64,000 bases of DNA from Neomesorhizobium sp963726065 (GCA_963726065.1 CAVSAU010000016.1:682001-746000); one strand, 5' to 3'. Shown: positions 8,315 to 19,504, counted from the first letter of the stretch. Notes: generated from the sequence alone by a model not told the origin. A program made the numbers and translations.

Positions 8315-9343
8315 TTATCTGAATGGCGGTGCGTAGAGCAGGCCGCCATTGTTCCACTGGGCGTTCGGGCCACGGCTCAGGCCGAGCGCTGTCTGTACGC
8401 CCAGATTGCGGTCAAAGACTTCGGCGTAGTTGCCGACATTCTTGATTATGTTGTAGCCGAATGCCTTGTCGAGCCCGAGCATCGTGCCAAGCTCGTCAGT
8501 GATGCCCAGCATGCGCTGAACTTCCGGATCCTCACTCTTCAGCATCTCCTCCACATTCGCCTGCGTGATGCCCTTCTCCTCGGCGGCCATCATCGTCCAG
8601 ACCGACCAGGAAACGATATCGCGCCAATTGGAATCGTTCTGACGTACAGCCGGCGCCAGCGGCTCCTTTGAGATGGTTTCCGGCAGCACGAGATAGTCAT
8701 TGGGGCTCTTTGACGCGGCGCGGATGGAAGCAAGGTCGGAACGGTCCGAAGAGACCGCGTCACAACGGCCCGAGAAGAAGGCGTTGTTGTTCTCGTCGGG
8801 ATTCTCGAAAACCACCAGTTCAAACTTCTTGCCGGTCGCGCGGAAGAAATCTGCAAGATTCTGCGCGGTCGTCGTGCCGGGCAAGGTGCATATGGCTGCG
8901 CCGTCGAGATCCTTGGCGCTTGCCACTTCGAGGCTCTTTGCGACCATGAGGCCCTGGCCGTCATAGAAGACGGTCGGACCGAAATCGATGCCCAGCGAGG
9001 CTTCGCGCGAATAGGTCATCGTGGTCTGGCGCGACAGAACGTCGATCTCGCCCGACTGCAACGACTGGAAGCGGGTGTTGATGTTGGTCAGCACGAAGTC
9101 GACTTTGGTCGGATCGCCGAACACGGCCGAAGCGATGGCGCGGCAAACGTCGACATCGAAGCCAGCGAACTTGCCTTGCGCATCGGCGAGCGCAAAGCCC
9201 GTCGTGCCCATCGAAACGCCGCAGATAAGCTTGCCGCGCGCCTTGACCGTCTCAAGCGTAGTCGCCGCCTGCGCGGCAATCGCGGTTGAGCACAGCATCA
9301 AGGCGCCGGCGACAAGGCGGCATGCTCTGACAGAGATTTTCAT
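8315..9343 (-). CDS. aapJ: General L-amino acid ABC transporter binding protein, AapJ-like
   Basis: This 342-residue periplasmic receptor starts at the ATG at 9343, preceded by an ideal GGGAGGAG, and has a Sec signal ending near IAAQA. Landmarks of the AapJ/SBP_bac_3 family are LICGVSMGTTGFA, FAGFDVDVCRAIA, RFQSLQSGEIDVL and FYDGQGLMV. It is the first gene of the minus-strand unit aapJ-aapQ-aapM-amidohydrolase. Its promoter region (9344-9744) holds the palindrome at 9442. The length matches the family. Because the operon has an amidohydrolase instead of aapP, the natural ligand may be an amino-acid-like deaminase substrate; that is inference. Confidence 0.88.
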   Translation of the reverse strand: MKISVRACRLVAGALMLCSTAIAAQAATTLETVKARGKLICGVSMGTTGFALADAQGKFAGFDVDVCRAIASAVFGDPTKVDFVLTNINTRFQSLQSGEIDVLSRQTTMTYSREASLGIDFGPTVFYDGQGLMVAKSLEVASAKDLDGAAICTLPGTTTAQNLADFFRATGKKFELVVFENPDENNNAFFSGRCDAVSSDRSDLASIRAASKSPNDYLVLPETISKEPLAPAVRQNDSNWRDIVSWSVWTMMAAEEKGITQANVEEMLKSEDPEVQRMLGITDELGTMLGLDKAFGYNIIKNVGNYAEVFDRNLGVQTALGLSRGPNAQWNNGGLLYAPPFR

Positions 9344-9441
9344 TCCACTCCTCCCAATGCGGTCCTGACGGAACACCGTCGATCGCAGTTCACCTAACAA
9401 ATCTATTCCAATCAAATTGGCGACAATTATTCAACAAGATA

Positions 9442-9459
9442 ATCGACAATCTTGTGGTC
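9442..9459. promoter_or_regulatory. Imperfect palindrome related to the 1277 site, candidate operator
   Basis: ATCGACAATCTTGTGGTC matches the perfect palindrome at 1277-1294 at 13 of 18 positions, with the central ACAATnTTGT identical. It lies about 100 bases upstream of aapJ and 285 bases upstream of the GntR gene. Flanking bases also agree with the 1277 region (CAACAA just 5', TCAAT just 3'). A further GACAAT lies at 9422. Confidence 0.5.
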
Positions 9460-9622
9460 AATTATGCCGCGCGACAGTGCTTTCCGCATGGATAGGCGCC
9501 TCGCCATGACGCAAGACCTGGCCATTTCCTCGCGAGCCAGACATACAAACACTCGCCCACCCGCAATCGGTTTTGGATTGAACGGAACCATTGAAGAAAT
9601 TGGTTGCATCGCCGATTTTCCT

Positions 9623-9700
9623 TCCTTAGGTTCGATTTTGCTAAGGATGCACGCAACCTAAGGATCGGAATCGCGATCTTCGAAAGAAACTCGATCCTTA
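9623..9700. repeat. Repeated CTAAGGAT octamers forming competing hairpins upstream of gntR
   Basis: The AT-richer 400-base gap 9344-9744 has no gene. In it the word CTAAGGAT or its complement occurs four times (near 9623, 9641, 9658 and 9694). Three stems are possible: 9623-9629 with 9641-9647, 9624-9632 with 9655-9663, and 9659-9667 with 9692-9700. The first two share an arm and exclude each other. This could be a cluster of protein sites or a structured leader for the operon starting at 9745. Confidence 0.5.
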
Positions 9701-9744
9701 AATGTGAACCTTTTGCAACATTGATCACCTGACCAAGCGTTGTC

Positions 9745-10525
9745 ATGCCATCCCACACCAAACCCGCAGCAAATTCTGGTTACGCACTTGAGCGGCTGCG
9801 CGTTCTGTTGGGATCGGTGCCGTCTGGCGGAGAACTGCGCTTGCCTCCCGAACGCGAACTGGCTGCGGAGATTGGGGTTGGCAGGCGCGCATTGCGACGG
9901 GCCTTAGAGGTTCTGGAAGACGAGGGCCTGATCTGGCGTCAGCAGGGCAAGGGGACCTTTGGCGGCTCCCAGCAGATATCAAGCACGCTTCGCGTCAACA
10001 GCCTCGCGGAATTCACCAATCCGATCGAGGTCATGGAAGTGCGCATCGAGATAGAGCCGGTGCTGGCGCGCATGGCAGCCACGAAGGCAACGCCGGCGCT
10101 GATCCAACAGCTGGAGAAATTGGCGGCCAAGGCGAAGGAATTCGACCGACACGGATTCGTGGGAACTGTGGGACGGTGCGTTTCATCGCAAGATCGCAGA
10201 GGCTGCGGGCAACCAACTGTTCATCCTGTTCATGGGCATGATCGACCAGATCCGTCAGAACGAGGCTTGGCGCCATTTCCGCGAGCGCACGCGTTCGGCC
10301 GGCCGCACCACCCTTTCGGTCGAGCAGCACAACGCCGTCATTGACGCCATTCGCCATTTCCATCCAGCGGCAGCCGAAGCCGCCATGCGCGAACACTTGA
10401 TCTCGCTGCACAACGCGCTGATCGAAGCCATGCAAGCGGCAGGCAGCCCCACCGCTGGTCTGGACGCCTCCATCGGGCTGCAAATCCCAAATCAGAAAAG
10501 CTCAATCACAGAGGGAAATAAATGA
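9745..10525 (+). pseudogene. GntR-family (FCD/FadR type) regulator with a one-base frameshift
   Basis: The N-terminal winged helix (RLPPERELAAEIGVGRRALR, then GKGTF; residues 25-75) and the start of the ligand domain (VMEVRIEIEPVLARMAA) read in one frame to about 10152. The rest of the FCD domain (WDGAFHRKIAEAAGN, MGMIDQIRQ) continues in the next frame to 10525. The span is 781 bases, 260 codons plus one, and removing one G in CACGGATTC (10152-10154) restores a normal-length protein. The stop overlaps the ATG at 10522 (ATGA), so it heads the peptide transporter operon and probably regulates it. It is either a recent pseudogene or a base error. The palindromes at 1277 and 9442 are candidate targets. 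Confidence 0.8.
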
Positions 10526-12024
10526 ATTCCGTAAAGAAACTCCTGTTGGCCGCCACCATCATGGTTTCGGCCTCTTCGGCTTTCGCCGCCGATCTTCGTA
10601 TCGGTCTGCAGGACGACGCCGACATCCTCGATCCCCATCGCGCCAGAACTTTTGTCGGGCGCATTGTTTTCACCTCCCTCTGCGACAAGCTTTTCGACAT
10701 CAACGAGAAGCTGGAAATCCAGCCGCAGCTGGCCAAGGAATGGACGTGGTCGCAAGACGGCAAAACGCTGACTGTCAAGCTGCGCGACGACGGCAAGTTC
10801 CACGACGGGTCGACAATCGACGCGACCGCGGTGAAAGCCAATCTCGAACGCGCCAAGTCGCTGCCGGAATCGCTGCGAAAAAGCGAAGTCGCTTCGATCG
10901 ACACAGTTGAAGTGATCGATGCCACGACGCTGGCCATCCATCTCGTCAAGCCGGACGCGTCGCTCCTGTCTCAGTTGGCCGACCGCGCCGGCATGGTTTT
11001 GTCGCCCAAAGCCTTCGAGACCGGTGATTTCGGCCAGAATCCGGTCTGCTCGGGGCCGTACAAGTTCGTCGAGCGTATCCAGAACGACCGCATTGTTCTG
11101 GAGAAATTCGCCGATTACTGGGATGCGGCCGGCTACAACTATGACAAGATCACCTTCATCCCGATCTCGGACTCCACCGTGCGCCTGGCAAACCTGCGTT
11201 CGGGCGATCTCGACATCATTGAGCGTATCGCGCCATCGGACGTTGAAACCGTCAAGGGTGACACCGGCCTCGCCTTCTACCCCGTCACCGGAACCGGCTA
11301 CCAGGCCCTGACCTTCAACCTCAAAAAGGGCGACAAGGATTCGTTCCCGATCGCTTACGACAAGCGTATTCGCCAGGCATTCGAACTCTCGATCGATCGC
11401 AACGTCATCAACGATGTTGTTGGCCAAGGCATCTTTCAGCCGGCATATCAGCCATTTCCGCCGACTAGCTTCGCCTACGACAAGAAGTTCGAGAGCCGCC
11501 AGCGCGACGTCGCCAAGGCAAAGGCGCTTCTTGCTGAAGCCGGCCACGAACGCGTGAAGCTTGAAATCGCTTTTGGCAACAACACGGCTTCGCAGCAGGT
11601 CTACGAGTTGATCCAGGCAATGTCGGCGGAAGCAGGCTTCGACATCTCGCTGCGTCCGACCGAGTTTGCTGCATTGCAGTCCGCGCTTAAGGAGGGCAGC
11701 TTCGAGGCCGGCCAGAGTGGTTGGTCGGGCCGGGCAGACCCGGATGGCAACATCCACAGCTTTGTCAGTTGCAAGGGCAATCTCAATGACGCCCATTATT
11801 GCAACGAGAAGGTCGACGCGCTGCTCGAAGAGGCACGCAGCCTAACCGATCCAGTCAAGCGCAAGGCGCTTTATGACCAGGTCCAGGAGATCATCCAGGA
11901 CGACCTGCCGATCGTCTATCTCTATTACCAGCCCTGGCCGTTTGCGGCGCGTGCCAACGTGAAGGGCTTTGTCGCCTATCCCGATGGAATGATCCGACTG
12001 CGCGGCGTTTCGTCCGAAGGTTGA
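10522..12024 (+). CDS. ABC transporter substrate-binding protein, glutathione/dipeptide type (SBP_bac_5)
   Basis: This 500-residue periplasmic receptor has a Sec signal (residues 1-23, ending AFAAD). GAGGG precedes the ATG, which overlaps the GntR stop. Family landmarks are LQDDADILDPHRA, KEWTWSQDGKTLTVKL with FHDGS, and the RQAFELSIDR and PIVYLYYQPWPFA segments. It is followed by two permeases and, further on, a fused double ATPase, the composition of the GsiABCD glutathione importer. A gamma-glutamyltransferase in the same operon supports a gamma-glutamyl peptide or glutathione-like ligand, but this is inference from context. It differs clearly from the orphan receptor at 1352. Confidence 0.9.
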   Translation: MNSVKKLLLAATIMVSASSAFAADLRIGLQDDADILDPHRARTFVGRIVFTSLCDKLFDINEKLEIQPQLAKEWTWSQDGKTLTVKLRDDGKFHDGSTIDATAVKANLERAKSLPESLRKSEVASIDTVEVIDATTLAIHLVKPDASLLSQLADRAGMVLSPKAFETGDFGQNPVCSGPYKFVERIQNDRIVLEKFADYWDAAGYNYDKITFIPISDSTVRLANLRSGDLDIIERIAPSDVETVKGDTGLAFYPVTGTGYQALTFNLKKGDKDSFPIAYDKRIRQAFELSIDRNVINDVVGQGIFQPAYQPFPPTSFAYDKKFESRQRDVAKAKALLAEAGHERVKLEIAFGNNTASQQVYELIQAMSAEAGFDISLRPTEFAALQSALKEGSFEAGQSGWSGRADPDGNIHSFVSCKGNLNDAHYCNEKVDALLEEARSLTDPVKRKALYDQVQEIIQDDLPIVYLYYQPWPFAARANVKGFVAYPDGMIRLRGVSSEG

Positions 12025-12098
12025 TCCACAACGGCGCGGCGCGGCTGTCCCAATGGCCGCACCGCCTTTCCCCGCTCCGGTTTCAAAGTGCTTTTCCC

Positions 12099-13046
12099 AT
12101 GATCGCGATCGTTCTCAGACGATGCCTGGTAGTCCTGCCTACGCTTCTGCTCGTCTCCATGCTGGTGTTCGGCATGCAGAAACTTTTGCCCGGCGACCCC
12201 ATCTTGACGATGGCGGGCGAGGATCGCGATCCGGCAACGATCGCCTATCTGCAGGAGAAGTATCGTCTCAACGACCCGATCCCGGTCCAATATGTGGCCT
12301 GGCTCGGGCAGATCGTTCGGGGCGACCTCGGCATCTCTCTGCGCACCGAGCAGCCGGTGCTCAGCCTGATTGCCCAGAAGCTGCCGGTAACGATCCAGCT
12401 GGCAGCCTTCGCCATGATCGTCGCATTCACGATCGGCGTGCCCGCCGGCATCATCTCAGCGATACGAAAGGGAACCACCACCGATTATGCCATCAACGTC
12501 GTGGCGCTGTCGGGGCTGTCCATTCCCAATTTCTGGCTCGGCCTGATGCTTATCTTGCTGGTCTCCGTGCAATGGCAATTGCTGCCGGCGTCCGGCTATA
12601 CCTCGCCCCTCGAAGATCTCGGCCAGAACCTGCGGACCATGCTGATGCCGGCTTTCGTTCTGGGCACGGGGCTGGCGGGCGTTCTGATGCGCCATACGCG
12701 TTCGGCAATGCTGGGGGTTCTGCGCTCCGACTATGTCCGAACCGCGCGTGCAAAGGGGTTGAACGAAAAGACCGTCATCCTTCGCCACGCATTGAAGAAC
12801 GCCCTGGTGCCGATCATTACCCTTTCCACGCTGCTGTTTGGCGAATTGCTTGCGGGTGCAGTGCTGACCGAGCAGATTTTCACCATTCCAGGCTTCGGCA
12901 AGCTGATTGTCGATGCCGTCTTCACCCGTGACTATGCGGTGGTTCAAGGCGTCGTGCTGTGCACGGCCGTCGGGTTCATTCTCATGAACCTCGTCGCGGA
13001 CCTCCTCTACATCGTCGTCAATCCGCGCCTGAGAGATGCAGCATGA
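12099..13046 (+). CDS. ABC transporter permease, DppB/GsiC type
   Basis: The protein has 315 residues from the ATG at 12099 (MIAIVLRRCLVV). A TTG overlapping the upstream stop would add 26 residues without a transporter-like sequence. The N-terminal span is followed by the periplasmic segment typical of DppB (LLPGDPILTMAG, DPIPVQYVAWL) and five further spans. The EAA loop (YVRTARAKGLNEKTVI) is near residue 220, and the C-terminus is YIVVNPRLRDAA. It is an inner membrane half of the importer, and its stop overlaps the next permease start (ATGA). Confidence 0.9.
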   Translation: MIAIVLRRCLVVLPTLLLVSMLVFGMQKLLPGDPILTMAGEDRDPATIAYLQEKYRLNDPIPVQYVAWLGQIVRGDLGISLRTEQPVLSLIAQKLPVTIQLAAFAMIVAFTIGVPAGIISAIRKGTTTDYAINVVALSGLSIPNFWLGLMLILLVSVQWQLLPASGYTSPLEDLGQNLRTMLMPAFVLGTGLAGVLMRHTRSAMLGVLRSDYVRTARAKGLNEKTVILRHALKNALVPIITLSTLLFGELLAGAVLTEQIFTIPGFGKLIVDAVFTRDYAVVQGVVLCTAVGFILMNLVADLLYIVVNPRLRDAA

Positions 13047-13903
13047 CTGTTCTCACTTCGGCCCACAAAAGCCCTCTCGGCCGTCAACTGTCAAAGTTCA
13101 CCCGCAACAAGGCGGCGGTTGCCGGCGCTGTCATTGTCGGGCTGTTCGTGCTGATCGCAGTCTTTGCACCGCTGATTGCCCCTTATGATCCCTTTCAGAC
13201 AAGCTTCACGACGGTGCGCAAACCGCCTTCGGCGCAATTCTGGCTCGGCACCGACGAACTGGGGCGCGATCTGTTCTCCCGAATGATTTACGGCGCGCGC
13301 GCCTCGCTGATGGCCGGCGGCATATCCGTGGTGATTGCAGTCATTGTCGGCGTGCCGTTCGGCCTTCTGGCGGGCTATTTCGGCGGCTGGACTGACAGCG
13401 TCATTTCGCGCCTGATCGACGCGATGCTGGCCATTCCCTTCCTGATCCTCGCAATTTCCTTGGCGGCCTTCCTCGGCGCCAGCCTGATCAACGCCATGAT
13501 CGCCATCGGTCTTTCGGCAGCGCCGATCTTTGCCCGCCTGACCAGAGGCCAGGTGCTTTCGGTGAAAGCGGAGGAGTATGTCGAGGCAGCGCAGGTCATC
13601 GGCCTGCGGCACCCGCGCATCATTCTGCGCTACATCCTGCCCAATTCCATCCCGCCGATCATCGTACAGGCAACGCTGACGATCGCCGCCGCCATTATCG
13701 CCGAGGCAAGCCTTTCTTTCCTCGGTCTCGGCCAACAGCCGCCCAACCCGTCCTGGGGTTCGATGCTGAACACGGCCAAGAACTTCATCTCGCAGGCGCC
13801 ATGGATGTCGCTGTGGCCGGGAGCAGCGATCTTCCTCGCCGTGCTGGGCTTCAACCTTCTGGGTGACGGCCTTCGCGATGCCATCGACCCACGCGAATAC
13901 TGA
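13043..13903 (+). CDS. ABC transporter permease, DppC/GsiD type
   Basis: This 286-residue inner membrane permease begins at an ATG overlapping the dppB-type stop by four bases. It has the OppC N-terminal domain (RNKAAVAGAVIVG, APLIAPYDP), the segment FWLGTDELGRDLFSRMIYGA that marks DppC proteins, and the EAA loop EEYVEAAQVIGLRHPRI near residue 180. It ends DGLRDAIDPREY, as is usual. It pairs with the permease at 12099 and, by inference, with the fused ATPase at 16604. Confidence 0.92.
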   Translation: MTVLTSAHKSPLGRQLSKFTRNKAAVAGAVIVGLFVLIAVFAPLIAPYDPFQTSFTTVRKPPSAQFWLGTDELGRDLFSRMIYGARASLMAGGISVVIAVIVGVPFGLLAGYFGGWTDSVISRLIDAMLAIPFLILAISLAAFLGASLINAMIAIGLSAAPIFARLTRGQVLSVKAEEYVEAAQVIGLRHPRIILRYILPNSIPPIIVQATLTIAAAIIAEASLSFLGLGQQPPNPSWGSMLNTAKNFISQAPWMSLWPGAAIFLAVLGFNLLGDGLRDAIDPREY

Positions 13904-13931
13904 GCATTAGCAGACAGCAGGAACGACGAGC

Positions 13932-15725
13932 ATGTTTACCACCAGACCTGAAATCCTGGGCACTTTCGGTGTCGTGACTTCGACGCACTGGCTTGCCTCG
14001 GCGGCCGGAATGGCGATGTTGGAACGTGGTGGCAATGCCTTCGACGCCGCCGCCGCGGCGGGTTTCGTCCTGCAGGTGGTGGAACCCCATCTGGTCGGCC
14101 CGTCCGGCGAAGTGCCAATCATCTTGCACTCGGCCCGCAGCGGAAAGACCGAAGTGCTTTGTGGCCAGGGCGTTACACCGGAAGCCGCAACCCTCGACGC
14201 ATACAAGGCGCTGGGGCTCGACCTTGTGCCAGGCTCAGGCCTTCTGGCCACGGTCGTTCCCGGAGCCTTCGATGCGTGGATGCTTCTCTTGCGAGACCAC
14301 GGTTCGATGAAACTGCGCGACGTGATGGAGCCAGCAATACACTATGCCCGCCATGGCCATCCGCTTCTGCCCCGTGTTGCCAACACCATCAAGGACAATG
14401 CCGAGTTCTTCGCCAAGGAGTGGCCGACCTCGTCCAGGACCTGGCTTCCCGGCGGCAACGCGCCGGCAGCGAGGAAGCTGTTCTGCAATCCGGTTCTTGC
14501 CGACACCTATCAGCGTATCGTCGACGAGGCCGAAGCGGGTGGCAATCGCGAAGCTACAATCGAAAAGGCGCGCGATGCTTTCTACCGCGGCTTCGTGGCT
14601 GAAGCGATCGACCGATTCTGCCGCGAGACCGAAGCGATGGACACCAGCGGACGACGTCACAAGGGGCTTTTGACCGCTGACGACATGGCGCGCTGGAGTG
14701 CCACTTACGAAACGCCGCTGACCTACGACTATCATGGCTGGACAGTTGCCAAGACAGGGCCCTGGGGACAGGGGCCGGTGTTCCTGCAAACGCTGGCGCT
14801 TTTGAAGGAACTGGATATAGCCTCCATGAAGCCGGATGGCGTCGACTTCATCCACACGGTTACGGAAGCCATGAAGCTCGCCTTCGCAGATCGTGAGGTC
14901 TATTACGGCGACCCGAACTTCATCGATGTCCCGCTGGAGGCGCTGCTTTCAGACGCCTACGCGGCAAAGCGGCGGGCATTGATCGGCATAAACGCTTCAT
15001 CGGAACTGCGCCCCGGAACGGTCCCCGGTTTCGAAGCCCAGCTCAAGAAGGCCATGTCGCAGGTGCGTTACGCCGGTGCGAGCGGCGATGCAGCGCCAGG
15101 TGCGGGCGAGCCGACGATGGCGCACCTGCGCACCGAAAAACGCGGAGACACTGTCCATATCGATGTTATCGATCGCTGGGGCAACATGATTTCCGCCACG
15201 CCTTCAGGCGGATGGCTGCAGTCCTCCCCGGTCGTTCCCGAGCTTGGATTTGCGCTCAACACGCGCGCGCAGATGTTCTGGCTGGAGCCGGGACTGCCGA
15301 CCAGCATGGCGCCGCGCAAGCGCCCGCGCACGACATTGACCCCATCGCTTGCGCTGTTCGAAGGAAAGCCGCGCCTGGTGTTCGGCACGCCCGGGGGCGA
15401 CCAGCAGGACCAATGGCAATTGGCGTTGTTCCTGCGCCGGGTGCACCACGGCTTGAACCTGCAGGAAGGCATCGACTTGCCGTTGTTCCACACCATGCAT
15501 TTTCCATCGTCCTTCTACCCGCGCGAGGCGATACCGGGTCGTCTCGTCGTCGAGGAGAGTTTTGGACGAGAGACGATCGAGACACTCAAGGCGCGTGGCC
15601 ACGATGTTGAAATCGTTCCCCAATGGTCTGTCGGGCGCCTGACGGCAGCCGAGCGGGAGCCGGACGGTATCCTGCATGCGGCAGCGACGCCGCGGTTGAT
15701 GCAAGCCTATGCAATCGGGCGCTGA
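13932..15725 (+). CDS. ggt: Gamma-glutamyltransferase-family protein (Ntn hydrolase) without signal peptide
   Basis: The protein has 597 residues. GGT proteins are made as one chain that self-cleaves before a catalytic threonine. Here the likely nucleophile is Thr407 in GDTVHIDVIDRWGNMI, followed by SATPSGG and by RKRPRTTLTPSLA and FGTPGGDQQ in the small subunit. The large subunit shows STHWLASAAG, RGGNAFDAAAAAGFVLQVVEPH and GPSGE. The usual GGT export signal is absent: the chain starts directly with MFTTRPEILG, so it should act in the cytoplasm on imported substrates. It lies inside the peptide importer operon, 28 bases after the second permease. The family also includes cephalosporin acylase-like enzymes, so amide hydrolysis of another gamma-glutamyl compound is possible. 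Confidence 0.88.
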   Translation: MFTTRPEILGTFGVVTSTHWLASAAGMAMLERGGNAFDAAAAAGFVLQVVEPHLVGPSGEVPIILHSARSGKTEVLCGQGVTPEAATLDAYKALGLDLVPGSGLLATVVPGAFDAWMLLLRDHGSMKLRDVMEPAIHYARHGHPLLPRVANTIKDNAEFFAKEWPTSSRTWLPGGNAPAARKLFCNPVLADTYQRIVDEAEAGGNREATIEKARDAFYRGFVAEAIDRFCRETEAMDTSGRRHKGLLTADDMARWSATYETPLTYDYHGWTVAKTGPWGQGPVFLQTLALLKELDIASMKPDGVDFIHTVTEAMKLAFADREVYYGDPNFIDVPLEALLSDAYAAKRRALIGINASSELRPGTVPGFEAQLKKAMSQVRYAGASGDAAPGAGEPTMAHLRTEKRGDTVHIDVIDRWGNMISATPSGGWLQSSPVVPELGFALNTRAQMFWLEPGLPTSMAPRKRPRTTLTPSLALFEGKPRLVFGTPGGDQQDQWQLALFLRRVHHGLNLQEGIDLPLFHTMHFPSSFYPREAIPGRLVVEESFGRETIETLKARGHDVEIVPQWSVGRLTAAEREPDGILHAAATPRLMQAYAIGR

Positions 15726-15728
15726 AAC

Positions 15729-16581
15729 ATGTTCGGAATTCCTGTCTTCGAATTGTCGTGGCTGGTTCTGGGGCTGTTGGCAGCAGGGTGCGATCACCGG
15801 TCTACTCGCCGGCCTGTTCGGCGTCGGCGGCGGAGCTGTAGCCGTTCCCATTCTTTATGAGCTCTTCCGCTTCATGGAGGTGCCGGAAGAAGTGCGCATG
15901 CCGCTTTGCATCGGCACCTCTCTGGCGATTATCGTGCCGACGTCGCTGCGCTCCTTTTATGCCCATCGCGCCAGGGGAGCGGTCGATATGTCCATCCTGA
16001 AAAAATGGGCCATACCAGTTGTTGCCGGTGTAGTGCTTGGCAGCATCATCGCACGCGACGCGCCAGCGGACCTCTTCAAGATCGTGTTTGTGGTTGTGGC
16101 GGGCATTTCCGCGATCCGCCTGCTGTTTGGAAACGACAAATGGCGGCTGGCCGATGATCTGCCCGCGGGCTGGATCATGAAATCCTACGGTGTGCTTATC
16201 GGCGTTCTGTCGTCGCTGATGGGCATTGGCGGTGGCCAGCTCTCCAATCTGTTCATGACCTTCTACGGCCGCCCCATTCATCAAGCGGTGGCGACGTCAT
16301 CAGGCCTCGGCGTATTGATTTCGATACCGGGCGCGCTTGGCTATATCTACGCCGGCTGGCCGCGCGCCGCCGAGTTTCCGGATGTCATCGCGCTGCAGCC
16401 GCCATTGGCGCTCGGCTATGTTTCGCTCCTCGGTCTCATCCTCTTCATTCCGACCAGCGTCGTGGCAGCACCTTTCGGCGTGAGGCTTGCGCATGCCCTG
16501 TCGAAGTCCCGTCTGGAGAAGGCTTTCGGCATATTCCTGCTGGCGGTGTGCCTTCGTTTCCTCGTGAGTGTGATTGCCTGA
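15729..16581 (+). pseudogene. TauE/SafE (TSUP) sulfite/organosulfur exporter family protein, frameshifted near N-terminus
   Basis: An ATG three bases after the ggt stop opens MFGIPVFELSWLVLGLLAAG, the normal first membrane span, then loses frame at about 15786. The next frame continues AITGLLAGLFGVGGGAVAVP, the family glycine-rich motif, and runs with seven or so spans to 16581 (second repeat SSLMGIGGGQLSNLF). The span is 284 codons plus one base, and dropping one G from CAGGGT restores it. TSUP proteins are often linked to sulfite, sulfonate or sulfoacetate export. In a glutathione-type catabolic operon it could release excess sulfur. An alternative intact reading would use an upstream start inside ggt, but it lacks the natural N-terminus. 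Confidence 0.75.
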
Positions 16582-16603
16582 GCTTCGTGTGAAAGAACAG
16601 CCC

Positions 16604-18424
<1,821 letters not shown>

Positions 18425-18487
18425 GCCGGCCCGGCGCCGGACCCGCATAACAGACGAGTCGTCCTGCTCACTCTTGGGCAGGTAAAA

Positions 18488-19420
18488 TCAGTCGTAAAAC
18501 GCCTCGACCACGTTGCGCTGGCCGAGCATAAACGCGTCGGCCACATGTTGGAGCGGAGCAACGTCGGCATCCAAGGCGCCGGTGCGCATGATCTCGGCGA
18601 ACCGCCGGTAAAGCATGGGATATTCTGCTTCCGGTTCGTCGTGAACGATCTGGCCGTCGATCGCTAGTTTCGCCCCGCCGCCGGAAAGCAGCATGGATCC
18701 GGCGGCGGTATGGGCAAGGATATCCCAGCTTTGTGGACCTGTCTGACGCCAGTCAAAATCCGCCGTCACCGGGACACCGTCCAGCGTCCTGAAGGCAATT
18801 TGCGCGGCAATGGGTGCGTGGCGATTTTCCGGGAAATCGAGCGTGGCGGCGGTGATGAACATTTTCGGAAGAATGTGCGTGGCGATCGATAGCGCATTGA
18901 TGCCGGGATCGAAAACGCCAAAGCCGCCAGGCTGCCAGATCCATTCCTGCTTGGGATGCCAGCGGCGCACGTCTTCCTTCCAATTGATTGCGACCGATCT
19001 GATAGTGGTCGAGGTCAGGAAGGTTCTAGCGAACTCGACAGCGGGTGCGTAGCGCGAGTGCCAACTGGCAAAGAGAGACACGCCTCGTTTGGCAGCAAGT
19101 TCCTTCAAATGCTCGACTTCGCTGACCGTAGCGCCCGGCGGTTTTTCAAGAAAGACGTGTTTGCCCGCCTCGAGCGCCGCCCGCGCCGCGTCAAAGCGGA
19201 ACTGCGGGGGCATGCAGAGCGAAACGGCCTCGAGCTCTGCAACGTCTTCGAGCATCGCCTCGATCGATGGGTAATTGGGGATGCCATCGATCTTTTCGTG
19301 ACGGCTGGCCGCAGCGACAAGGCGATAGCCAGGATTTTTGGCCAAAGCCGGCAGGTGTTGGTCGCGGACGATTTTCCCCACGCCAACAATTCCGATCCTG
19401 ATGGGTGTGATAGATGGGGG
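18488..19420 (-). CDS. Gfo/Idh/MocA-family dehydrogenase, D-galactose 1-dehydrogenase-like
   Basis: This 310-residue NAD(P)-dependent oxidoreductase has a Rossmann GIVGVGKIVRDQHLPAL at residues 10-27, the family E-K-P motif (HVFLEKPPG), and the substrate-domain segment WQPGGFGVFDPGINAL with its conserved Asp/Asn. The substrate domain wording (WKEDVRRWHP) resembles bacterial galactose dehydrogenases that start the De Ley-Doudoroff route, but L-arabinose or fucose are possible. It stands alone, convergent with the fused ATPase. The chvE-ggu sugar uptake locus 1.2 kb away on the same strand makes an aldose role plausible. The start at the ATG at 19420 is preferred over a longer reading. Confidence 0.85.
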   Translation of the reverse strand, partial: PPSITPIRIGIVGVGKIVRDQHLPALAKNPGYRLVAAASRHEKIDGIPNYPSIEAMLEDVAELEAVSLCMPPQFRFDAARAALEAGKHVFLEKPPGATVSEVEHLKELAAKRGVSLFASWHSRYAPAVEFARTFLTSTTIRSVAINWKEDVRRWHPKQEWIWQPGGFGVFDPGINALSIATHILPKMFITAATLDFPENRHAPIAAQIAFRTLDGVPVTADFDWRQTGPQSWDILAHTAAGSMLLSGGGAKLAIDGQIVHDEPEAEYPMLYRRFAEIMRTGALDADVAPLQHVADAFMLGQRNVVEAFYD

Positions 19421-19504
19421 CATGGTACTCACCGTTTCTTGACGAGCAGTGTCATACCAGACGACCAATCGCGGGCAAGGCAGGTTTCGCTCGTTCTGTC
19501 GAAT

